Shown here: positions 24,697 to 32,529 of the stretch, in pieces
Position numbering within the stretch: the first letter of the stretch is position 1
Layout: the number at the start of each line of letters is the position of its first letter
Origin: an uncultured Lachnospiraceae bacterium
Lineage (GTDB): Bacteria; Bacillota; Clostridia; Lachnospirales; Lachnospiraceae
Length of the DNA: 35,049 bases
Direction: 5' to 3'
Assembly (NCBI GenBank): GCA_945949085.1
Contig: CAMFDJ010000028.1
Coordinates: forward strand, 1 to 35,049
The notes under the pieces: model-generated
The model's input: only the letters and a program-made list of their open reading frames with translations
What the model was told of the DNA's origin: nothing
The model's database searches: none
Translations under genes and position numbers: made by a program

Positions 24697-25758
24697 TTAT
24701 TTTGCTGCGATAGCTGCTTTGATTTCTTCTGTCAGCTTTGGAACAATCTTGTTCAGATCTCCAACAATACCGTAATCAGCTACATCGAAGATAGGAGCAT
24801 CTTCATCTCTGTTGATAGCGATGATGATGTCTGATTCTTCCATACCGGCAACGTGCTGGATAGCACCTGAAATACCGATAGCAAAGTATACATTCGGACG
24901 AACTGTCTTACCTGTCTGACCAACCTGTAATTCAGGAGCCATTCCGTAAGCTTCCACTGCAGCACGTGAACAAGAAATCTGTCCTCCGATCGCATCTGCA
25001 AGCTCTTCCAGCATTTTGAAGTTTTCAGCAGATCCAACACCACGACCACCGGATACTAAGATCTTTGCATCCATGATATCTTTGATGTTTGAAACAGCTT
25101 TAGAGATTTCAAGAATCTCAACATATTTGTGATCCGGCGTAAATCCGGGATTGTAGTTGATCACTTCTGCTTTTCTTCCGGGCTGTCTCTCAAGCTTCTG
25201 CATAACACCCGGACGAACTGTAGCCATCTGTGGACGGTTGTCAGGACATGCGATAGTAGCGATTGTGTTACCACCGAAAGCCGGACGAGTCATGAGAAGC
25301 TGATTCTTCTTCTGTTCCTTTCCCGGAATTGGAGTAACAGGGAAATCACCAATCTCAAGTAATGTACAGTCAGCTGTAAGACCTGTCTTCACTCTTGCTG
25401 ATACTGTAGGACCGAGATCACGTCCGATAGCTGTTGCGCCAACTAACATGATTTCCGGTTTGTACTCATTGATAACAGATGCTAATGCATGTGCATATGG
25501 CTCTGTTCTGTAGTTCTTAAGTTCCGGATCGTCAACTACGATAACCTTGTCAGCACCGTACTCAGCAAGTTCATCAGCAAGACCGGCAACATCTGATCCG
25601 ATCAAAACTGCAGTTACCTCTGTTCCTAACTTTTCTGCAAGTCTTGTACCTTCGCCAACTAACTCGAATGCGATACCGCTTAATTTATTATCTACCTGCT
25701 GTGCAAAGACATACACGCCTTTGTACTTAGCTAATTCTTCTGCGTTCATTGCGCCCAT
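24697..25758 (-). CDS. etfA: Electron transfer flavoprotein, alpha subunit
   Basis: A 353-residue protein. With EtfB it forms the flavoprotein partner of butyryl-CoA dehydrogenase; in Clostridia this complex couples crotonyl-CoA reduction to ferredoxin reduction by electron bifurcation. The C-terminal FAD-binding domain is intact: SGGRGVGSAENFKMLEELA, GGQISCSRAAVEA, QVGQTGKTVRPNVYFAIGISGAIQH and INRDEDAPIFDVADYGIVGDL. GAGGTG lies 6 nt before ATG 25758. It is the last gene of the operon, 16 nt after etfB. Confidence 0.96.
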   Translation of the reverse strand: MGAMNAEELAKYKGVYVFAQQVDNKLSGIAFELVGEGTRLAEKLGTEVTAVLIGSDVAGLADELAEYGADKVIVVDDPELKNYRTEPYAHALASVINEYKPEIMLVGATAIGRDLGPTVSARVKTGLTADCTLLEIGDFPVTPIPGKEQKKNQLLMTRPAFGGNTIATIACPDNRPQMATVRPGVMQKLERQPGRKAEVINYNPGFTPDHKYVEILEISKAVSNIKDIMDAKILVSGGRGVGSAENFKMLEELADAIGGQISCSRAAVEAYGMAPELQVGQTGKTVRPNVYFAIGISGAIQHVAGMEESDIIIAINRDEDAPIFDVADYGIVGDLNKIVPKLTEEIKAAIAAK

Positions 25759-25774
25759 TTTATTCACCTCTTTA

Positions 25775-26560
25775 TTAGATAATGTGCTTTGTTTTTAATG
25801 CATCTACAATAATCTTAGCTGCTTCATCAGCTGAGTCCGGAACGAATTTCTCGCCAGCACCCTTACGTACTTTATCTGAAGCTCTTGCGATCTTTGTCGG
25901 AGATCCCATAAGACCGATGTTAGAATCATCAACATCGATAAGATCAGCTCTGCCAAGTGTTGTAATTTCAGCGTCACATGCATCAAAGATTCCGCCCGGA
26001 GTCATGTAACGAGGCTCGTTTAATTCAGAAAGTGCCGTAATCAAACATGGCATCTGAACTTTCAGCATATGGTATCCATCTTCATACTGACGTTTTACAA
26101 CAACGCTGTCGCCTTCCACTTTGATATCCTGCGCGTATGAGATAACAGGAAGATTTAAATGCTCAGCGATCTGCGGACCAACCTGAGCGGTATCACCATC
26201 GATAGCCTGACGACCTGTGATGATGAGGTCATATTCCATTCCTCTAAGTGCACCTGCGATAGTTGTAGATGTAGCCCAGGTATCAGCACCACCTAATACT
26301 CTATCTGTAATAAGAACGCCCTTATCAGCTCCCATAGCCATTGCTTCACGAAGAACGTCAGCAGCCTTTGGAAGACCCATAGTTACAACTGTAACTTCAG
26401 CGCCTGTTTCATCCTTAATTCTAAGAGCAGCTTCAAGACCTGCCTTATCATCCGGATTCATGATTGTGAGCATTGCTGCTCTGTTTAATGTACCGTCCGG
26501 GTTGAACTGTACGCCACCCTTTGTATCAGGTACCTGTTTAATACAAACAACGATTTTCAC
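25775..26560 (-). CDS. etfB: Electron transfer flavoprotein, beta subunit
   Basis: A 261-residue protein, typical of EtfB. It starts with GTG at 26560 after GGAGG and reads MKIVVCIKQVPDTKGGVQFNPDGTLNR. GRQAIDGDTAQVGPQIAEHLNLPVISYA is the conserved nucleotide-binding region; in bifurcating Etf proteins this subunit holds the bifurcating FAD. It lies between bcd (13 nt) and etfA (16 nt), so the three subunits of the Bcd-Etf complex are made together. Confidence 0.96.
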   Translation of the reverse strand: MKIVVCIKQVPDTKGGVQFNPDGTLNRAAMLTIMNPDDKAGLEAALRIKDETGAEVTVVTMGLPKAADVLREAMAMGADKGVLITDRVLGGADTWATSTTIAGALRGMEYDLIITGRQAIDGDTAQVGPQIAEHLNLPVISYAQDIKVEGDSVVVKRQYEDGYHMLKVQMPCLITALSELNEPRYMTPGGIFDACDAEITTLGRADLIDVDDSNIGLMGSPTKIARASDKVRKGAGEKFVPDSADEAAKIIVDALKTKHII

Positions 26561-26573
26561 GATTGCTTCCTCC

Positions 26574-27746
26574 TTATTTCAAAAGATTAGCTGAAATTAC
26601 CATACGCTGAACTTCAGAAGTTCCTTCGTAGATCTCGGTAATCTTAGCATCACGCATCATACGCTCTACATCGTACTCTTTGATGTAACCGTAACCACCA
26701 TGTAACTGAACACATTTTGTTGTTACTTCCATAGCAACTTCTGCTGCGTAAAGCTTAGCCATTGCAGCTTCTACTGAATAAGAAGTTTTGTGATCTTCCT
26801 GGTATTTTGCTTTTGCCATTGCAGCTTTGTAAACTAATAATTTAGCAGCTTCCACCTTTGTTGCCATGTCAGCAAGCTGGAACTGTGTATTCTGGAACTG
26901 AGCAATTGTACGACCAAACTGCTTTCTTTCCTTCACGTAGTTGATTGTTGTCTCAAGAGCACCTTCCGCAATTCCAAGAGCCTGCGCAGCGATACCGATA
27001 CGACCACCATCGAGTGTGTGCATTGCAATACCAAAGCCCTTACCCTTAGCGCCTAAGAGAGCATCTGCCGGAATACGACAATCTGTGAAGATCAACTCAT
27101 ATGTGGAAGAAGCACAGATACCCATTTTGTTTTCTTTTGTACCAAATGTGAATCCCGGTGTTCCTTTTTCTACGAGGAATGCAGAAATCTCTTTCTGGAT
27201 ACGTCCACGTTTTTCAACTTTTCCTGTTACAGCGATGATGACATAAACATCAGCTTCTTTACCGTTTGTGATGAAACATTTTGAGCCGTTCAACACCCAT
27301 TCATTTGTTGCTTCATCAAATACAGCCTTTGTCTGCTGTCCCTGTGCGTCTGTACCGGCACCCGGCTCTGTCAAACCAAACGCACCAAGCTTTTTACCGG
27401 AGCAAAGGTCAGGTAAGTATTTTGCCTTCTGCTCGTCTGTACCGTATGTCTGAATTGGATCTACGCAAAGAGATGTATGAGCAGATACAATAACACCTGT
27501 AGTACCACAAACTTTAGAAAGCTCTTCCACACACATAGCGTATGTTAAAGGATCACATCCCTGTCCGCCCATTTCCTTTGGTACAGGAATACCTAAAAAG
27601 CCTGCTTTAGCCATTTTTTCTACAGTCTCTCTGGGAAATCTGTGCTCTTCATCGATTTCCTGAGCAAGTGGCTTAACTTCATTTTCAGCGAAATCTTTGA
27701 ATAACTGTCTCGCCATTTCATGTTTCTTACTTAAAGTGAAATCCAT
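26574..27746 (-). CDS. bcd: Butyryl-CoA dehydrogenase
   Basis: A 390-residue acyl-CoA dehydrogenase that reduces crotonyl-CoA to butyryl-CoA. N-terminal helical region, the central beta-domain (GAFGLTEPGAGTDAQGQQT ... KCFITNGKEADVYVI) and the C-terminal helical bundle are all present. The catalytic Glu is Glu374 in IYEGTSEVQRMVI. The context with etfB and etfA immediately downstream identifies it as the reductive, bifurcating type rather than a beta-oxidation enzyme. A GGAGG ribosome binding site precedes ATG 27746. It lies 36 nt after hbd. Confidence 0.96.
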   Translation of the reverse strand: MDFTLSKKHEMARQLFKDFAENEVKPLAQEIDEEHRFPRETVEKMAKAGFLGIPVPKEMGGQGCDPLTYAMCVEELSKVCGTTGVIVSAHTSLCVDPIQTYGTDEQKAKYLPDLCSGKKLGAFGLTEPGAGTDAQGQQTKAVFDEATNEWVLNGSKCFITNGKEADVYVIIAVTGKVEKRGRIQKEISAFLVEKGTPGFTFGTKENKMGICASSTYELIFTDCRIPADALLGAKGKGFGIAMHTLDGGRIGIAAQALGIAEGALETTINYVKERKQFGRTIAQFQNTQFQLADMATKVEAAKLLVYKAAMAKAKYQEDHKTSYSVEAAMAKLYAAEVAMEVTTKCVQLHGGYGYIKEYDVERMMRDAKITEIYEGTSEVQRMVISANLLK

Positions 27747-27782
27747 TTTGTTTATTCCTCCTATATAGTTGTCAGCCCTATA

Positions 27783-28655
27783 TTACTGAGCATCGATTGG
27801 TGTTTTTGTACGGTCGGCATTGTAGATATAGAAGCCCTTTCCGCTCTTAACACCAAGGTTTCCACCACGAACCATTTTGCGGATTAATGGACAAGCACGA
27901 TATTTGCTATCGCCTGTTTCATTGTAAAGTACATCCATGATTGCAAGGCAGATATCAAGACCAATGAAATCACCGAGTTCAAGTGGTCCCATTGGATGAT
28001 TAGCACCGAGTTTCATTGCTGCATCAATACCGGCAACGTCTGACACGCCTTCCATTTTGATGAAAGCAGCTTCGTTGATCATTGGGATTAAGATACGATT
28101 TACAACGAAACCGGCTGCTTCATTCACCTGTACAGGTGTTTTTCCGATTTCTTCGGAAATCTTTTTGATTGCATCAACAGTCTCAGCAGGTGTGTTTACA
28201 CCGGCGATCACTTCTACAAGTTTCATTCTGTCTGCCGGATTGAAGAAATGCATACCGATCATCGGTCTTGTCAGACCGTTTCCGATTTCCGTAATGGAAA
28301 GAGAAGATGTATTGGAAGCAAAGATACATTCCGGCTTACAGATCTTATCAAGCTCTGCAAATGTTGTCTTCTTTACTTCCATATTCTCGAATGCAGCTTC
28401 TACGATCAGATCGCAGTCTGCGCAAAGATCTTCTTTCAGACCTGGTGTGATACTGTTTAAGATACCGTCAACTGCTTCCTGTGTCATTTTTCCTTTTTCA
28501 ACAAGTCTTGCATATCCTTTTGCAATCTTGTCTTTTCCGCCTTCAGCCCACTCCTGCTTGATATCGCAGAGAGCTACTGTATAGCCGTCAACCTGAGCAA
28601 ATGCCTTTGCAATGCCCTGTCCCATTGTTCCTGCGCCAATAACGCCAACTTTCAT
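27783..28655 (-). CDS. hbd: 3-hydroxybutyryl-CoA dehydrogenase
   Basis: A 290-residue enzyme that reduces acetoacetyl-CoA to (S)-3-hydroxybutyryl-CoA with NAD(P)H. The Rossmann motif GAGTMGQG starts at residue 7. The catalytic dyad is His136 (GMHFFNPADRMKLVEV) with Glu148; Asn139 helps bind substrate. The C-terminal helical domain has the NHPMGPLELGDFIGLD signature. AAGGAGG lies before ATG 28655. A 142-nt gap with a hairpin separates it from crt upstream. Confidence 0.96.
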   Translation of the reverse strand: MKVGVIGAGTMGQGIAKAFAQVDGYTVALCDIKQEWAEGGKDKIAKGYARLVEKGKMTQEAVDGILNSITPGLKEDLCADCDLIVEAAFENMEVKKTTFAELDKICKPECIFASNTSSLSITEIGNGLTRPMIGMHFFNPADRMKLVEVIAGVNTPAETVDAIKKISEEIGKTPVQVNEAAGFVVNRILIPMINEAAFIKMEGVSDVAGIDAAMKLGANHPMGPLELGDFIGLDICLAIMDVLYNETGDSKYRACPLIRKMVRGGNLGVKSGKGFYIYNADRTKTPIDAQ

Positions 28656-28751
28656 GGTAAAACCTCCTTATGATTTTGTGATTAGTAACTTTAGAACGTA
28701 CTCCTGACAGTCATATACGTTTCCTCCCATAAGCCGCTCTATATCATACAG

Positions 28752-28776
28752 TAAGGATGACATGCCGTCACCCTTA
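28752..28776 (-). other. Intercistronic hairpin between crt and hbd
   Basis: TAAGG-a-TGAC pairs with GTCA-c-CCTTA around a 5-nt loop (plus-strand letters). No T-tract follows on the minus strand, so it is more likely an RNA stability or processing element than a terminator. Confidence 0.45.
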
Positions 28777-28797
28777 CCTGTAATGAATCCATTTTTA

Positions 28798-29628
28798 TTA
28801 TTTGTTCTGGAAAGGAACTACCTTTAACTTCTTTTCTTTGTCCTTCTCTAAGAAGTTGCCCATTCCTGCCTTCTGATCTTCTGTCTCGAAGCAGTCGCCG
28901 AATAATTTCTCCTCGATGACGATTGCCTGATCCATATCTACCTGAAGACCTTCGTTGATTGCTTTCTTGCAGTTGCGAACTGCGATCGGAGCCTGCATTG
29001 CGATGCCTGCTGCCATCTTCTTTGCTGCTGCCATCAGCGCATCCTTTGCAGATACTTCTACTTCACCTGCTTCATTTACCTGCGCAGAAACTACCTGATT
29101 GACAAGACCGATTCTGTATGCCTCAGCCGCTTTGATATTACGTGCTGTATAGATCATCTGTTTTGCCATGCCGGGACCTACCAGTCTGGCAAGTCTCTGC
29201 GTACCGCCAAATCCCGGTGTAATACCAAGGCCTACCTCAGGCTGACCGAATACAGCATTGTCAGAACAGATTCTGATATCACAGCTCATGGAAATCTCAC
29301 ATCCGCCGCCAAGTGCAAAACCGTTTACTGCAGCGATGACGGGAATCGGGAATGTCTCAAGCTTGCGGAATACATCGTTTCCTTTCTTGCCGAATGCTTC
29401 TCCCTCTGCCTTTGTCAGTGTGCTCATCTCTCCGATATCAGCACCTGCCACAAAAGACTTTTCACCGGCACCTGTCAGGATCAGACATCTGACAGTATCA
29501 AGATCAACGCCGTCAAGTGTTGCATCAAGTTCATCAAGCACCTGTGAATTGAGTGCGTTGAGTGCTTTTTCTCTGTTGATGGTGATGGTTCCGACAGCAC
29601 CTTCTACTTCATATAAAATGAAATCCAT
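28798..29628 (-). CDS. crt: 3-hydroxybutyryl-CoA dehydratase (crotonase)
   Basis: A 276-residue enoyl-CoA hydratase-family enzyme that dehydrates 3-hydroxybutyryl-CoA to crotonyl-CoA. The oxyanion-hole segments FVAGADIGEM and FALGGGCEISM are present. The two catalytic glutamates are Glu111 (GGGCEIS) and Glu131 (FGQPEVGLGITPGFGGTQ). It is slightly longer than the usual 260 residues because of a short insertion near 190 (QVVSAQVNEAGEVEVSAKDA). AAGGAG precedes ATG 29628. It is second in the operon, 99 nt after thl. Confidence 0.96.
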   Translation of the reverse strand: MDFILYEVEGAVGTITINREKALNALNSQVLDELDATLDGVDLDTVRCLILTGAGEKSFVAGADIGEMSTLTKAEGEAFGKKGNDVFRKLETFPIPVIAAVNGFALGGGCEISMSCDIRICSDNAVFGQPEVGLGITPGFGGTQRLARLVGPGMAKQMIYTARNIKAAEAYRIGLVNQVVSAQVNEAGEVEVSAKDALMAAAKKMAAGIAMQAPIAVRNCKKAINEGLQVDMDQAIVIEEKLFGDCFETEDQKAGMGNFLEKDKEKKLKVVPFQNK

Positions 29629-29665
29629 TTTTCTTTCTCCTTTTGTTGTGTTTCAGATGGGTAAG

Positions 29666-29697
29666 TGCGGAATGACAGATAATCTGTATTCCCCGCA
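29666..29697 (-). other. Intercistronic hairpin between thl and crt
   Basis: Plus-strand TGC-GGAAT-ga-CAGA pairs with TCTG-t-ATTCC-cc-GCA around a 3-nt loop. It has no T-tract on the minus strand and lies in the 99-nt gap, suggesting an RNA processing or stabilising structure. Confidence 0.45.
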
Positions 29698-29727
29698 GTC
29701 ACCTCAAATTTTTATGAATAACCGGGA

Positions 29728-30909
29728 CTACTCTCTCTCAACGATAGTAGCACAGCCCATACCACCACCGATACACAGTGTAGCAAGCCCCTTCTTTGCA
29801 TCCTTTGCTTCCATCTCATGAAGCAGTGTAACAAGGATACGGCAGCCTGAAGCGCCAACCGGATGTCCAAGTGCGATTGCACCACCGTTCGGGTTGAGCT
29901 GCTTATCCACGTCAATACCAAGATCTCTTCCGACTGCGATTGACTGAGCGGCAAATGCCTCGTTTGCCTCGATGATATCAAAATCAGAAATCTGGTAGCC
30001 TGCTTTTGCCATAACCTTCTGCGTAGCCGGAACAGGTCCGATACCCATAACTTCAGGTCTGCAGCCTGCAAGAGCACCTGCAACGAAGGTTGCCATAGGT
30101 TTTACGCCGAGCTCTTTTGCTTTCTCTTCGCTCATCACTACGATGGCAGCGGCACCATCGTTGATACCTGATGCGTTACCTGCTGTAACAAATCCGCCCG
30201 GATTGATGGCACGAAGCTTAGCAAGTGCTTCGATTGTAGAACCTGCTCTCGGTCCCTCATCCTTCTTGAATTCAACCATTTCTTTTTTCTTCTTTACCAT
30301 GACAGGTACGATTTCTTTATCAAAAGCACCATTATTCTGTGCTGCTTCTGCCTTCTGCTGGCTCTTTAATGCAAACTCGTCGAGTTCTTCTCTTGTGATG
30401 CCCCACTCTTCGCAGATGTTGTCTGCTGTCTTGATCATGTGGTAATCATTGAAAGCATCCCATAATGCATCGTTGACCATGGTGTCGATCATCTGTGCAT
30501 TACCCATTCTATATCCGTAACGGCCCTGCATCATAGCGTAAGGTGCCATAGACATGTTTTCCATACCACCTGCTACAACGATGTCAGCATCGCCTGCCTG
30601 GATCATCTGAGCAGCCATGTTGACACAGTTCAGACCGGAACCGCATACAACGTTGATGGTAACTGCCGGAACTTCATTCGGAAGACCTGCCTTGATGCTT
30701 GCCTGACGTGCAACGTTCTGACCCTGTCCTGCCTGGATAACACATCCCATGTAAACATGATCTACATCCTCAGGCTTTACACCTGCTCTGTTTAATGCTT
30801 CCTTGATGACAATTGCACCAAGCTCAGGAGCCGGTGTTGTGCTGAGTGATCCACCCATTGTACCGATTGCGGTACGGCATGCGCCTGCTAAAACTACTTT
30901 TTTTGCCAT
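29728..30909 (-). CDS. thl: Acetyl-CoA acetyltransferase (thiolase)
   Basis: A 393-residue biosynthetic thiolase that joins two acetyl-CoA into acetoacetyl-CoA, the entry step of butyrate formation. The nucleophile is Cys89 ([12 protein letters not shown]). The second active-site pair is His349 (GHPVGASG) and Cys379 (CIGGGMG). The start at 30909 follows GGAGG; a longer frame to 30957 has no ribosome binding site. It heads the six-gene operon and has a good promoter about 75 nt upstream of the start. Confidence 0.96.
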   Translation of the reverse strand: MAKKVVLAGACRTAIGTMGGSLSTTPAPELGAIVIKEALNRAGVKPEDVDHVYMGCVIQAGQGQNVARQASIKAGLPNEVPAVTINVVCGSGLNCVNMAAQMIQAGDADIVVAGGMENMSMAPYAMMQGRYGYRMGNAQMIDTMVNDALWDAFNDYHMIKTADNICEEWGITREELDEFALKSQQKAEAAQNNGAFDKEIVPVMVKKKKEMVEFKKDEGPRAGSTIEALAKLRAINPGGFVTAGNASGINDGAAAIVVMSEEKAKELGVKPMATFVAGALAGCRPEVMGIGPVPATQKVMAKAGYQISDFDIIEANEAFAAQSIAVGRDLGIDVDKQLNPNGGAIALGHPVGASGCRILVTLLHEMEAKDAKKGLATLCIGGGMGCATIVERE

Positions 30910-30954
30910 TTCTCTTTCCTCCAAATTGTTTTTTTGTTTGCCTCTAATCGGCTG

Positions 30955-30980
30955 CAATGATTGTTATTTTTTTATCATTG
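30955..30980. promoter_or_regulatory. Inverted repeat in the thl leader
   Basis: CAATGAT (30955-30961) and ATCATTG (30974-30980) are separated by 12 nt. The repeat begins at about the predicted transcription start of the butyryl-CoA operon. It may be a protein site or an RNA hairpin; it does not match the Rex consensus. Confidence 0.4.
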
Positions 30981-30992
30981 CCCACTGCCCCT

Positions 30993-31021
30993 ATTTTACC
31001 ATAGCAGCAGGCTATTTGCAA
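30993..31021 (-). promoter_or_regulatory. Sigma-A promoter of the butyryl-CoA operon
   Basis: On the minus strand TTGCAA (31021-31016), 17 bp, TAAAAT (30998-30993). Transcription would begin near 30986, giving a leader of about 76 nt. Confidence 0.7.
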
Positions 31022-31083
31022 CGATTTTTCCCTTTCGTCCGCTTGGAAAATTGTATGAAATAAAAAACAATCACAACAATTTT

Positions 31084-31178
31084 ACAGCGATAGAACACGC
31101 TTTGCGAGTTCTATCAGCTGATTAACGGTCGTCAAATGCAATTATGCAAGCATATTGCATTTTCCTCATGGTTATAAC
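31084..31178 (+). repeat. Structured repeat element, copy B (95 nt)
   Basis: It differs from copy A (7256-7350) at only three or four positions: C in GTCAAATG, and CATGG before TTATAAC in place of CGTCG. Both hairpins are intact. It lies between hpf and the thl promoter and abuts the hpf terminator. Confidence 0.85.
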
Positions 31179-31182
31179 ATAA

Positions 31183-31213
31183 AAAGAATCTGCCTCGCGG
31201 CAGATTCTTTTTT
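31183..31213. terminator. Bidirectional terminator after hpf
   Basis: AAAGAATCTGCC (31183-31194) pairs perfectly with GGCAGATTCTTT (31199-31210) around TCGC. It has a T-run on both strands, so it ends hpf on the minus strand and any transcript of repeat copy B on the plus strand. Confidence 0.92.
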
Positions 31214-31239
31214 CATCTTTCCTTTTTGCAGCATCAAAC

Positions 31240-31767
31240 TTATACTTCCGGCTCGATCAGACCATATGTGCCGCCTTTTCTCTTATAGACAACATTCACC
31301 TGATCTGTCTCCGCATTGCAGAACACAAAGAAATTGTGTCCCAAAAGCTCCATCTGTACACATGCATCTTCCGGATACATTGGCTTGATATCAAACTTCT
31401 TGGAACGGATAATCTTTACATCCTCATCATCCATATAGTCATTGTCCAAGTATTCCTGTTTAAAATATCCTGCAGACTGCTGCTTGTCCGTCAGCTTTGT
31501 CTTATATTTTTTCAGCTGTCTCTCAATGATTTCTTCTACCAGATCGATTGATACATACATATCATTGCTGACCTGCTCGGATCTGATGATATTTCCTTTC
31601 ATTGGTATGGTCACTTCGATTTTCTGCCTGTCCTTTTCTACACTGAGCGTAACGTGTGCTTCTGTCTCGGGAGTAAAGTATTTCTCCAGCTTTCCAATTT
31701 TGTCCTCCACTGCTGTCTTCAGACCCGGAGTTACTTCGATGTTTTTACCAAGAATGATAAATCTCAT
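31240..31767 (-). CDS. hpf: Ribosome hibernation promoting factor, long form
   Basis: A 175-residue long-form HPF/RaiA. It binds the small ribosomal subunit and pairs 70S ribosomes into inactive 100S dimers in slow growth. The N-terminal S30AE domain (about 1-100; MRFIILGKNIEVTPGLKTAVEDKIGKLEKYF across 1-31) is followed by a linker and the C-terminal dimerisation domain (KKFDIKPMYPEDACVQMELLGHNFFVFCNAETDQVNVVYKRKGGTYGLIEP, about 123-174). AAGGG lies 9 nt before ATG 31767; the ATG at 31776 abuts that site and is less likely. It has its own strong promoter. Confidence 0.95.
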   Translation of the reverse strand: MRFIILGKNIEVTPGLKTAVEDKIGKLEKYFTPETEAHVTLSVEKDRQKIEVTIPMKGNIIRSEQVSNDMYVSIDLVEEIIERQLKKYKTKLTDKQQSAGYFKQEYLDNDYMDDEDVKIIRSKKFDIKPMYPEDACVQMELLGHNFFVFCNAETDQVNVVYKRKGGTYGLIEPEV

Positions 31768-31847
31768 ATGGATCATCCCTTTCTGCCTGTATTATCCATA
31801 AATATCGCACAAATTTATGTTTCTGCGCTTTCATGAATTGTGCAATT

Positions 31848-31876
31848 ATTATAACATACACACTGTTTCTTTGCAA
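31848..31876 (-). promoter_or_regulatory. Sigma-A promoter of hpf
   Basis: On the minus strand TTGCAA (31876-31871), 17 bp, perfect TATAAT (31853-31848). The transcription start lies near 31841. Confidence 0.75.
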
Positions 31877-32236
31877 TCACAATTCAAATTGTCTGACGAA
31901 TCGCCGCTTTTTTTTATTTTATTTATACAGTACAAAAGTCAATACCTTTTTCGACAAATGTGCCGAAATTTGTGATTTTTAGGAATTTGTACAAAACGGA
32001 TGTTCTTAAAGTTACCATAAAATTACGTTATTTTCCCCACATCAAAATGTGGATAATGTGTATAACTTCGTTTATAAATCCGTTTTGCCCATAAAAAGGG
32101 GATTTTGGATGTGGATAACTTTTTTCTTCATCGACAGCTTTTTTCTTCGATTTTCTATTGCTTTCTACGTTCTTTGTGCATATTGCATAAAATGACATCA
32201 AACGACATCTGTGGTAACGCTTGGCTCATCGTGAAC
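31877..32236. other. AT-rich intergenic region with DnaA boxes
   Basis: There is no gene here. A T/A-rich tract at 31909-31926 and an inverted repeat ACAAAT ... ATTTGT (31954-31973) precede the three DnaA boxes at 32048-32118. The combination of an AT tract and DnaA boxes resembles part of a replication origin or a DnaA-titration site. Confidence 0.45.
32048..32118 (+). promoter_or_regulatory. Cluster of three perfect DnaA boxes
   Basis: TGTGGATAA (32048-32056), TGTGTATAA (32057-32065) and TGTGGATAA (32110-32118) all match TTATNCACA in the same orientation. The first two are directly adjacent. DnaA is not encoded in the window. Confidence 0.65.
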
Positions 32237-32330
32237 ACAGCGATAGAACACGCTTTGCGAGTTCTATCGCTGATTAACGGTCGTCAAATGCAATTATGCA
32301 AGCATATTGCATTTTCCTCGTCGTTATAAC
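32237..32330 (+). repeat. Structured repeat element, copy C (94 nt)
   Basis: It lacks one A relative to copies A and B, so hairpin 1 becomes a perfect 12-bp outer stem, CAGCGATAGAAC with GTTCTATCGCTG. The second hairpin and terminal GTTATAAC are conserved. It abuts a hairpin at 32336-32357 and a wider hairpin cluster. Confidence 0.85.
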
Positions 32331-32335
32331 AAAAA

Positions 32336-32468
32336 AGAATCTCGCTTGCGAGATTCTCGCGCCGAGCGCGGTCGCTTTTGCGACATGATTCCTATCGCGC
32401 GAGTGCGCATCCTTCGCGGAGCGTTTTGTTTGATAGGAAAATTCCGGAGGAATTTCCTATCAAACAAA
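32336..32468. repeat. Cluster of GC-rich and long hairpins
   Basis: Five hairpins in 133 nt: AGAATCTCGC/GCGAGATTCT (32336-32357, T-run on the minus side), CGCGC/GCGCG (32358-32370), GTCGC/GCGAC (32371-32384), GCGC/GCGC (32397-32408), and a 20-bp stem with one bulge (32425-32468). The motif CCTATC/GATAGG recurs and allows alternative pairing. No coding frame is evident. Confidence 0.7.
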
Positions 32469-32499
32469 AAATCACATGACAGGGATTCTGCCATGTGAT
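32466..32499 (-). terminator. Terminator of the NlpC/P60 gene
   Basis: ATCACATG (32471-32478) pairs with CATGTGAT (32492-32499), with an inner CAG/CTG. On the minus strand a five-T run follows at 32470-32466, 31 nt after the stop codon. Confidence 0.88.
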
Positions 32500-32529
32500 C
32501 TGTGTTTTTTATATTTTGTTCTGAAATCA

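Noticed and set aside
28680..28740. 7-codon frame with GGAGG site between crt and hbd
   Set aside because: It is too short to support alone. The GGAGG may be incidental; it is noted only with the hairpins.
29881..29940. Further DnaA-box-like match (TTATCCACG) in thl
   Set aside because: It is one mismatch from consensus, lies within coding sequence and is isolated.
30955..30980. Inverted repeat in the thl leader as a Rex site
   Set aside because: Rex sites resemble TTGTTAA-N4-TTAACAA. CAATGAT-N12-ATCATTG does not fit in sequence or spacing.
7256..32330. The three structured repeats as a CRISPR array
   Set aside because: The copies are kilobases apart with no spacers of regular length, and no cas gene is present.
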